64,000 nt of DNA from Bacillota bacterium (GTDB lineage: Bacteria; Bacillota; Clostridia; Caldicoprobacterales; Xylanivirgaceae), in the NCBI GenBank assembly GCA_023621995.1, contig JAMOAB010000005.1, positions 62,001-126,000 of the forward strand, written 5' to 3'. Below, one piece after another: positions 57,409 to 64,000 of the stretch. Made by a program: the position numbers and the translations under genes. Under the pieces are notes generated by a model. That model made no database searches. It worked only from the letters and a program-made list of their open reading frames with translations, and was not told the DNA's origin. Positions within the stretch are counted from its first letter, which is position 1, and each line of letters begins with the position of its first letter.

Positions 57409-59568
57409 TTAGTCTATTTTATCAACGCCCCTCATAGTAAGGGATATTCTACCCCGCTCCACATCTATATCCAATATCTTTACAGTCACTATATCCCCAA
57501 CCTGCAACACATCCATGGGGTGACGGATGAACTTGTCAGATATCTCCGATATGTGGACGAGCCCATCTTGATGTACCCCTATATCTACAAATGCACCAAA
57601 GTCCACTACATTTCTAACAGTGCCTTTGAGTATCATATTGGCCTTTAAATCCTCTATGTCCATAATATCGGAGCGGAGCATGGGCGGTGGCAGTTCATCC
57701 CTGGGATCCCTGCCTGGTTTTTTTAGCTCTTCTATTATATCAGTTAGGGTCATGGTCCCAACTCCCAAGTCAGTAGCCAAACTATCAAGTCCCATATCAT
57801 GTGCCCGGCTATCTAAATCATGTATCTTCCCTACTGCCACATCTTCCAGAGTATAGCCAAGTTTAGTCAATAGTAACTCAGCTACTTCATAAGACTCAGG
57901 ATGGACACCTGTATTATCTAATATATTCTTTCCTCCTGGAATTCTTAAAAACCCGGCACACTGTTCGAATGTCTTAGGACCTAAGCCCTTAACGTTTAAT
58001 AGTTCAACCCTAGTCTCAAACTCTCCATTTTCCTCCCGATAGCCTACTATATTCTTTGCCACCCTCTGGCTTATGCCAGCCACGTATGAAAGTAGGGAAG
58101 AAGATGCAGTGTTTAAATCAACACCCACCGAGTTTACACAGTCTTCCACCACTCCCTTTAGTGCATCTGCAAGCCTTTTTTGGTTTACATCGTGCTGATA
58201 TTGGCCCACACCTATTGACTTAGGATCTATCTTTACAAGCTCGGCTAGTGGGTCTTGAAGCCTGCGGGCAATAGATATAGCACTTCTAAGAGCTACGTCA
58301 AACTGTGGAAACTCTTCAGCAGCAAGTTTTGATGCCGAATATACCGAGGCACCTGCTTCACTTACAACCATATAGAGAACTCTTCTCTCAAGGTAGCCTA
58401 TTAGATCTGCCACCACAATTTCAGTTTCCCTAGATGCTGTCCCATTTCCAATGGCGATTATGTCGACCCCATGCTTCTCTATGAGATTAGATAGAATTGC
58501 CTTTCCCTCATCCTTATCGTGATTGGGAAGTGTAATATATACAATGCCCGTATCTAGCACGTTGCCCATATGGTCTACAATAGCAATCTTGTTACCTGTC
58601 CTATACCCTGGATCTATGCCCATGACCGTCTTTCCCCTTACAGGTGGCTGAAGAAGTAGGCTTCTTAAGTTTTTGCTAAACACCTCTATTGCTTGCTCTT
58701 CACCCTTTTCAGTAAGTTCACTTCTTATCTCCCTCTCAATAGAAGGGGCAATTAGACGGCTGTAAGAATCGGCAGCAGCCATATATACATACTCCCGTGT
58801 AAACCTCTCCTTCTCAGCATCTATCATAGATATGAGAAGGTCAACTACCTGTCTATCATCTATATCTACCTTTACCGATAAGAACTCTTCCTTCTCCCCC
58901 CTATTGATTGCCAGTATCCTATGGGGAACAATATTAGATACTGGCTCTTTGTAGTCGTAGTACATCTCATACACAGATTTTTCATCGACCTCGCCCCTAG
59001 ATACTATATTGGCATTCCTATATGTATACTCCCGTATGGCCTTTCTATAGTCGGCATTGTCGGATATGGTCTCTGCTATTATATCCATTGCACCTTGTAT
59101 GGCGTCTTCCCATGTATTGACTTCCATATCTTCATCTATAAACTGGGTGGCCACGTCTTCCACATCTTCTATATGGTCTGTCCATAGTATGTGGGCAAGG
59201 GGCTCTAAGCCCTTCTTCTTAGCTATGGTTGCCCGGGTCCGCCGCTTTGGCCGATAGGGCCTGTATATATCGTCAAGCTCTGTCAATGTCTTGGCAGCCC
59301 GTATCTTTAATATGAGCTCATCTGTAAGTTTACCCTGTTCATCTATGAGGCGAATTACCTCTTCCCGCCTATCCTCAAGTCCCCTCAAATATTCTAACCT
59401 CTCGTCAAGTTCCCTTAAGGTAGTATCGTCAAGCCCTCCTGTAACTTCCTTTCTATATCTTGCTATAAAGGGAATGGTGTTCCCCTCGTCTATAAGGGCC
59501 ACTGTACTTCTCACCTTATCTAGATCTATGTCTAGCTCCTTAGCCAATATCTCTATAATATCTGCCAT
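57409..59568 (-). CDS. tex: Tex family RNA-binding transcription accessory protein
   Basis: Nucleic-acid-binding protein of about 719 residues. The N-terminal helical Tex domain is followed by a YqgF/RNase H-like domain (MGIDPGYRTGNKIAIVD near 320), helix-hairpin-helix repeats (NVKGLGPKTFEQCAGFLRI), and a C-terminal S1 domain (MILKGTVRNVVDFGAFVDIGVHQDGLVHISEI). ATG 59568 has AGGAGG about seven bases upstream. Upstream of the amidohydrolase gene. Confidence 0.96.
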   Translation of the reverse strand: MADIIEILAKELDIDLDKVRSTVALIDEGNTIPFIARYRKEVTGGLDDTTLRELDERLEYLRGLEDRREEVIRLIDEQGKLTDELILKIRAAKTLTELDDIYRPYRPKRRTRATIAKKKGLEPLAHILWTDHIEDVEDVATQFIDEDMEVNTWEDAIQGAMDIIAETISDNADYRKAIREYTYRNANIVSRGEVDEKSVYEMYYDYKEPVSNIVPHRILAINRGEKEEFLSVKVDIDDRQVVDLLISMIDAEKERFTREYVYMAAADSYSRLIAPSIEREIRSELTEKGEEQAIEVFSKNLRSLLLQPPVRGKTVMGIDPGYRTGNKIAIVDHMGNVLDTGIVYITLPNHDKDEGKAILSNLIEKHGVDIIAIGNGTASRETEIVVADLIGYLERRVLYMVVSEAGASVYSASKLAAEEFPQFDVALRSAISIARRLQDPLAELVKIDPKSIGVGQYQHDVNQKRLADALKGVVEDCVNSVGVDLNTASSSLLSYVAGISQRVAKNIVGYREENGEFETRVELLNVKGLGPKTFEQCAGFLRIPGGKNILDNTGVHPESYEVAELLLTKLGYTLEDVAVGKIHDLDSRAHDMGLDSLATDLGVGTMTLTDIIEELKKPGRDPRDELPPPMLRSDIMDIEDLKANMILKGTVRNVVDFGAFVDIGVHQDGLVHISEISDKFIRHPMDVLQVGDIVTVKILDIDVERGRISLTMRGVDKID

Positions 59569-59678
59569 ATATTTTCCTCCTGACAATTCACTATATTAAG
59601 ACAATTCTACACCATATCAATATCACCTTCAATAATTTATAAAAACCTATACAAAATTGTTATCTTATATTAATTATT

Positions 59679-59687
59679 CTGGTATAA
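59679..59687 (+). promoter_or_regulatory. extended -10 promoter for the M48 protease gene
   Basis: TGGTATAAT on the plus strand is an extended -10 element with a perfect TATAAT, 36 bases before the ATG; no strong -35 is seen, which fits this promoter class. Confidence 0.55.
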
Positions 59688-59723
59688 TATATATTAGATG
59701 AAGCGATTGGAGGAGTCATAATT

Positions 59724-60986
59724 ATGAATAATAAGGCTCAGCTTGTCATCTTTTCGTTCTTCATATTTCTAATTGTATTCATATGCGCTATCTTCATAGG
59801 TGAATATAAAAATATAGAGGCACTTAAGACACAGAAACATGGAATCCCCATAAGCGACAAGGCAATAGCCTATAGAAAGACTAACCTCAAAATATGGGCA
59901 ATAAATCTTATCATAAGCTTTCTCATACCCAGCATATTCCTGCTCACCGGCCTGTCAACAAAGCTTATGCATCTAGTGGAAGAAAGCTTTAAGAGTAAAT
60001 TTTCGAGTGTAGCTGCATTTGCATTTATATACCTCATAATCAACTTTCTTATAAAACTACCCTTACGATATTACAGCTCTTTTGTGGTCTCCCATAGGTT
60101 TGGCCTATCTAATCAGACAATGGAAAGATGGCTGTCCAATGTCTTGAAAAGCTTAGCCATAGACCTTGTCATATGGATGGTTTTTCTGTGGTTCCCCTAC
60201 TATATTATATACAGGCATAATAGTAGATGGTGGCTCTATCTAGGACTCCTATCCATTCCAATATACTTCTTTGCCACCTATATAACCCCTACCTTTATAG
60301 ATCCTCTATTCAATGAATATACACCCATTCAAGATGAAACCCTAGAACTTAGAATCAGGCAACAGCTTAAAAAAGCAGGTATAGAAGAATGTAATGTATA
60401 CCAGGTAAATAAGAGCATAGATACAAAGAATATGAACGCATATATGACAGGTACGTTTAAATCAAAGAGGATTGTACTTTGGGATACCACCATAGATAAT
60501 CTCACCCAAGATGAAACCATATCCATACTATCCCATGAGATAGGCCACTATATAAAAGGGCATATATGGAAATCCATAATACTAGGCGGAATCTCTACAA
60601 TATTTGTATTGTTTTTAACTGACAAACTATGTATGTACCTTCTTAAAAATTCAAACGCCACCTTTGGGTTTAGTAATCTACATAATATAGCATCCCTACC
60701 TCTTATCCTGTTAGTCTTAAATGGCCTACTTTTTTTCTCCTCCCCTGTGGTAAATGCCTATTCCCGCCATCTAGAACGGCAAGCAGATGCCATTGAAATA
60801 GAACTTACAGACGATCCTGAATTGTTCATATCTGGACTTACAAAACTATATGAACAAAACCTATCCCTACCAAAGCCAAGCAAGCTATATAGATTCTGGT
60901 ACTATAGTCACCCGGCATATGAAGAGAGGGTAAACTTTGCAAAAAATTATGCCTCCGAGCATGATGTCCATTCTAGTAGTGATTAG
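59724..60986 (+). CDS. M48 family metalloprotease (Ste24-like)
   Basis: A 420-residue integral membrane zinc protease. Zinc ligands are in ILSHEIGHYIKGH, and the third ligand Glu is in RHLERQADAIEIEL. Several membrane segments lie in the first 200 residues and around 290-345, matching the CAAX-protease (Ste24) layout rather than the smaller HtpX. In bacteria such enzymes are thought to clear damaged or misfolded membrane proteins. GGAGGAG precedes the ATG. Plus-strand single gene, divergent from tex. Confidence 0.93.
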   Translation: MNNKAQLVIFSFFIFLIVFICAIFIGEYKNIEALKTQKHGIPISDKAIAYRKTNLKIWAINLIISFLIPSIFLLTGLSTKLMHLVEESFKSKFSSVAAFAFIYLIINFLIKLPLRYYSSFVVSHRFGLSNQTMERWLSNVLKSLAIDLVIWMVFLWFPYYIIYRHNSRWWLYLGLLSIPIYFFATYITPTFIDPLFNEYTPIQDETLELRIRQQLKKAGIEECNVYQVNKSIDTKNMNAYMTGTFKSKRIVLWDTTIDNLTQDETISILSHEIGHYIKGHIWKSIILGGISTIFVLFLTDKLCMYLLKNSNATFGFSNLHNIASLPLILLVLNGLLFFSSPVVNAYSRHLERQADAIEIELTDDPELFISGLTKLYEQNLSLPKPSKLYRFWYYSHPAYEERVNFAKNYASEHDVHSSSD

Positions 60987-61154
60987 ATCGGTTTAACTCA
61001 AATTTACAAAGAAAATTTAAAATTCCCTTTAAAAAGTTGTTTGCTTCAAAAAGTAAAGTTTATATATGTTCTGAAGTGATCAATCTACATACTTCCCTCA
61101 TAAAATAGGGATGTAAAAATTCTATAGATCCATAGAGAAGGGAGGTAGAATAGG

Positions 61155-61349
61155 ATGTTGAAAAAAAGCGTTATATTTCTAATGATTCTGGCATTATTGA
61201 CTATTTTAACTGGTATTTTAGGTTGGATTGCTGCTGGAGGTTTTGCACTACCCATATGGTTTGCAGTAATAATAATTGTAGTAGGCGTTTGGGGCTTCAT
61301 TGTAAGTCTTAAGGCAAATAAAGAATTAAACGAAGGCGGAGAGCAATGA
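61155..61349 (+). CDS. small two-TM membrane protein
   Basis: A 64-residue protein with two hydrophobic segments (about 5-25 and 30-51) and a charged tail ANKELNEGGEQ. GGGAGG lies about nine bases before the ATG, which supports translation. The family is not recognised. It is followed by a long hairpin at 61411-61447. Confidence 0.65.
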   Translation: MLKKSVIFLMILALLTILTGILGWIAAGGFALPIWFAVIIIVVGVWGFIVSLKANKELNEGGEQ

Positions 61350-61410
61350 CTTGACTAGTTAGAGGTTAGATTGATTGCTTTATTGAGCATCATGGTAGGC
61401 ATGAAATGGT

Positions 61411-61447
61411 GATACCCTGTGTCGGTTTTGTGCCGGCGCAGGGTATC
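61411..61447 (+). terminator. terminator hairpin between convergent genes
   Basis: GATACCCTG and CAGGGTATC form the base of a long stem continued by GTCGG/CCGGC pairings, with loop TTTTGTG. On the plus strand ACTTTT follows. It may stop transcription from both sides. Confidence 0.65.
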
Positions 61448-61454
61448 ACTTTTC

Positions 61455-62327
61455 CTATACTTCGTTCCATATCCTCCGAACATTGTCCATGCCGATTTTA
61501 GATCCAACCTTACAGTCTTCCATACCTTCAAATTCTATGGATATATAGCCATCGTATCCCGAATCCTTTATCATCTTCACTGCCTGCCATACATCTATAT
61601 CTCCATGACCTATTATAGAACCCCTCAGATAGGTTCCATGGTTACTTCTAAACCAATCACCTTCACCAGGATCCCTGTAAGATGGTCGTATATAGAAGTC
61701 CTTAAAGTGTACCATTACTGTATATGGTAAATTCTTCTTTACTCCAACTAGAGGATCTTCATCTACACAGAGAAAATTACCGACGTCAAGGGTAGTCTTG
61801 AAGTTTGGCCTATCTACAGCATTTAAAAGTGCCTGAACTCTGTCACTTCCATTTACATAGAATCCATGATTTTCTATTGTGGTTGTAATTCCATACTGAT
61901 CAGCATAGTCTGCAATCTTAGTACAGGCATCTACCATTTTAGAAAAATCTCTTTGGAAATTGGCAATTATATTTTCTTCAGGAGGTCTAGAAAAGGCTGA
62001 TACATCATGACGCATCAACTTTACACCAAGTTTGTTTGCTATGTCTACATGGGTACAAATTCGCTCTATCTCTTTTTTATATGCGTCTTCATCTTCTTGG
62101 ATTACATTTGCAAGTATTGCATAATTTGATATCTCAATACCTACTTCATCTGCCTTTTCCCTTATGGCATCTATCAATTGATCATTGTCTACAAGGTCGA
62201 ATCCGAAGGGGACAATTTCCACGTGTTCTCCTCCATTTTCACCAATCCATTGAATTGCCTCAAGGACATCCATTTCTCCTCCCCTTATGAGTCTAACCAG
62301 ACTATAAGTACTAAGTCCAACTTTCAT
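61455..62327 (-). CDS. sugar phosphate isomerase/epimerase family TIM-barrel protein
   Basis: A 290-residue AP-endonuclease-2-like barrel starting MKVGLSTYSLVRLIRGGEMDV. Metal-site segments are TTTIENHGFY, TTLDVGNFLCV, VMVHFKDFY and ISIEFEGMED. It lies directly after the fucose isomerase gene in the same direction, so it may act in the same deoxysugar pathway (inference). No signal peptide. Confidence 0.86.
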   Translation of the reverse strand: MKVGLSTYSLVRLIRGGEMDVLEAIQWIGENGGEHVEIVPFGFDLVDNDQLIDAIREKADEVGIEISNYAILANVIQEDEDAYKKEIERICTHVDIANKLGVKLMRHDVSAFSRPPEENIIANFQRDFSKMVDACTKIADYADQYGITTTIENHGFYVNGSDRVQALLNAVDRPNFKTTLDVGNFLCVDEDPLVGVKKNLPYTVMVHFKDFYIRPSYRDPGEGDWFRSNHGTYLRGSIIGHGDIDVWQAVKMIKDSGYDGYISIEFEGMEDCKVGSKIGMDNVRRIWNEV

Positions 62328-62380
62328 AGTATAACACTCCTATTCTTCTATTTTTCCTATATTTATAAGTTTTAATTGCT

Positions 62381-64000
62381 TTATCTCCTACCATATAAGG
62401 GGCCATAAGTCTGACATGCTCTAAAGTCAGCACCCTCCAAATCTGCTGTTCCAAATGCACTCCAAGCCGATGGTCTGAAGATTCTGTCTTCCGATACATT
62501 ATGCATATTCACAGGAATTCTGAGCATAGATGCTAGTGTAATGAGTTTATCTCCTATATGACCATAGCTTATAGCACCATGGTTTGCACCCCAGTTATTC
62601 ATAACAGAATATACATCCTTAAATGCACCTTTGCCAGTAAGTATTGGAGTAAACCAAGTGGTAGGCCAGGTAGGATCAGTACGTTCATTTAAGATATCAT
62701 GTACGTCCTTAGGTAGATCTATGGTATAACCCTCTGCTATTTGTAATACTGGACCCAAGCCCTTTATTATATTGACCCTAGACATAGTAACTGGCATACC
62801 ACCCCTAGTTAAGAAGTTCGATGAAAATCCTCCTCCACGAAAATACTCTCTATTTGCAGGACGCCAACTTGTAGCTTTTAGACATCGGTCCACTTCTTCT
62901 GGTGTTATCTCCCAAAATGGTTTCATAGCCGGCTTTCCATCCCTAGTCTGCTGTCCCGTTCCATCCAAAGTAGTGGAACCGGAATTTATCAAATGGATAA
63001 AGCCTTGACTAGCCATACCTTCTATCTCTTTACCTGTCACCCTCTTCACCGCTTCAGGGCTCCAGTATGTCCTGACATCAGAAAATATTTGAGCAGTGTC
63101 AGAGAGCAAATGTCCAAACAGCATTGCAACACCATTTAAGGAGTCATTTTCCGTAGCTATCAAAAAAGGTTCCCTTATTCCATTCCAGTCAAAGGAAGAA
63201 TTTAGTATTGCCTCTAGAAAATCTCCATTTGGGAAATGATCGGTCCATTGTCTCTGTCCTTGGAAACCAGCTAGTATGGCATTATGGCCCAGGGCCTCTT
63301 CTCCAAAACCAAGTTCTTCAAGCTTAGGGTTGCCAATCATAAGATCTCTGGCTATGATGGCCATCTTGACTACAAATTCCCACTCTTGATCCTTTCTCTC
63401 CCTCGAAGCCTGATTTTCAGGTTTGTTGTTATCGGCACCCTCTATACAGTTTGCCCTTGTCCATTCAAGGGCACGCTTAAACTCAGCCTTATCGTATATT
63501 TCTTCATCCATACGCCTTATAAATTCAGTAGAATCTACAGATTCGAACCGCATTCCTAGATAGTCTTCTAAAAAATCTGGATTTACTATAGAACCTGCTA
63601 TTCCCATGGCCATACTACCCATCTGAAGATATGATTTACCCCTCATAGTGGCAACAGCTAGACCTGCTTTAGCAAACAACAATAGCTTTTCTTGCACATC
63701 TTTGGGTATTTCGGTATCATTTGCATCCTGTACATCCCTACCATATATGCCAAAGGCAGGCAATCCCTTTTGGTCATGTGCCGCTAATGCAGCTGCCAAA
63801 TATACTGCTCCTGGACGTTCTGTGCCATTAAACCCCCATATAGCCTTTGGAGTTAGTGGATCCATATCAAGGGTCTCTGAACCATAGCACCAACAAGGAG
63901 TCACTGTAATGGATACTCCTACACCTTCCCTTGCAAATTTTTCAGCTGTTTGTGCTGCTTCGGCTACGCCTCCTATACAGGTATCAGCAATCACGCATTC
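62381..64000 (-). CDS. fucI: L-fucose isomerase, 5' end beyond the window
   Basis: Interconverts L-fucose and L-fuculose (and often D-arabinose). At least 539 residues are visible, and the frame stays open to the right edge ([17 protein letters not shown]), so about 55 N-terminal residues are missing. Active-site stretches include [19 protein letters not shown], with the catalytic Glu, and [15 protein letters not shown] near the C-terminus. Together with the sialidases and sulfatase at 39.6-44.5 kb it supports use of mucin-like or fucosylated glycans. The next gene is a TIM-barrel isomerase-like protein. Confidence 0.93.
   Translation of the reverse strand, partial: ECVIADTCIGGVAEAAQTAEKFAREGVGVSITVTPCWCYGSETLDMDPLTPKAIWGFNGTERPGAVYLAAALAAHDQKGLPAFGIYGRDVQDANDTEIPKDVQEKLLLFAKAGLAVATMRGKSYLQMGSMAMGIAGSIVNPDFLEDYLGMRFESVDSTEFIRRMDEEIYDKAEFKRALEWTRANCIEGADNNKPENQASRERKDQEWEFVVKMAIIARDLMIGNPKLEELGFGEEALGHNAILAGFQGQRQWTDHFPNGDFLEAILNSSFDWNGIREPFLIATENDSLNGVAMLFGHLLSDTAQIFSDVRTYWSPEAVKRVTGKEIEGMASQGFIHLINSGSTTLDGTGQQTRDGKPAMKPFWEITPEEVDRCLKATSWRPANREYFRGGGFSSNFLTRGGMPVTMSRVNIIKGLGPVLQIAEGYTIDLPKDVHDILNERTDPTWPTTWFTPILTGKGAFKDVYSVMNNWGANHGAISYGHIGDKLITLASMLRIPVNMHNVSEDRIFRPSAWSAFGTADLEGADFRACQTYGPLYGRR

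Overview
This 64 kb window reads as the chromosome of a low-GC, anaerobic, endospore-forming member of the Clostridia. The signs are strong AGGAGG-type ribosome binding sites with frequent TTG starts, a T-box and an FMN riboswitch, an L27 gene with a cleavable N-terminal extension next to its protease gene, a spoIVFA/spoIVFB pair, an oxygen-sensitive anaerobic sulfatase-maturating enzyme, and iron-sulfur serine dehydratase. Nearly all genes lie on the minus strand; the four plus-strand genes are 6022-6966, 51666-51860, 59724-60986 and 61155-61349. I see no rRNA, tRNA, transposase, phage or CRISPR.

Layout, left to right: (1) 1-1066, the 3'-truncated gene for an anaerobic sulfatase maturase. 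(2) 1.4-27.5 kb, a conserved core block transcribed right to left: DUF4321-maf, mreBCD, two tandem class B PBPs (PBP2), minCDE, rodA, mgsA, spoIVFA, spoIVFB, two radical-SAM-linked genes, rng, rplU-prp-rpmA, obgE, nadD-yqeK-rsfS, and leuS behind a Leu T-box. A plus-strand four-TM protein with a degenerate Mrr-like domain is inserted between obgE and nadD. (3) 27.7-35.5 kb, a Na/phosphate cotransporter, then a gcvT-gcvH-gcvPA-gcvPB-sdaAB-sdaAA operon linking glycine cleavage to serine deamination. (4) 35.6-49.7 kb, accessory carbohydrate metabolism: an autoregulated LacI operon (LacI, two sugar epimerase/isomerase-like TIM barrels, a Gfo/Idh oxidoreductase); a five-gene glycan operon (GH2, Cys-type sulfatase, sialate-lyase-like aldolase, two sialidase-fold proteins) under an AraC regulator; and two more TIM-barrel genes. 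(5) 49.8-59.6 kb, a CBS protein, the t6A genes tsaE-tsaB-rimI and tsaD, a PhnP-like hydrolase, ribU with its FMN riboswitch, an amidohydrolase and tex. (6) 59.7-64 kb, an M48 protease, a small membrane protein, another TIM-barrel gene and a 5'-truncated L-fucose isomerase.

The accessory genes suggest use of a sulfated, sialylated and possibly fucosylated glycan such as mucin. The glycan-operon hydrolases lack signal peptides, so the chemistry appears cytoplasmic. The maturase at the left edge would make the active-site formylglycine of the sulfatase 42 kb away. No sugar transporter is encoded here, so uptake must come from elsewhere. The most notable items are this glycan system, the 32-bp perfect palindrome over the LacI-operon promoter, the membrane Mrr-like protein, a DnaA-box cluster between tsaD and a CBS gene, and a PBP2 with an inserted EF-hand-like loop.
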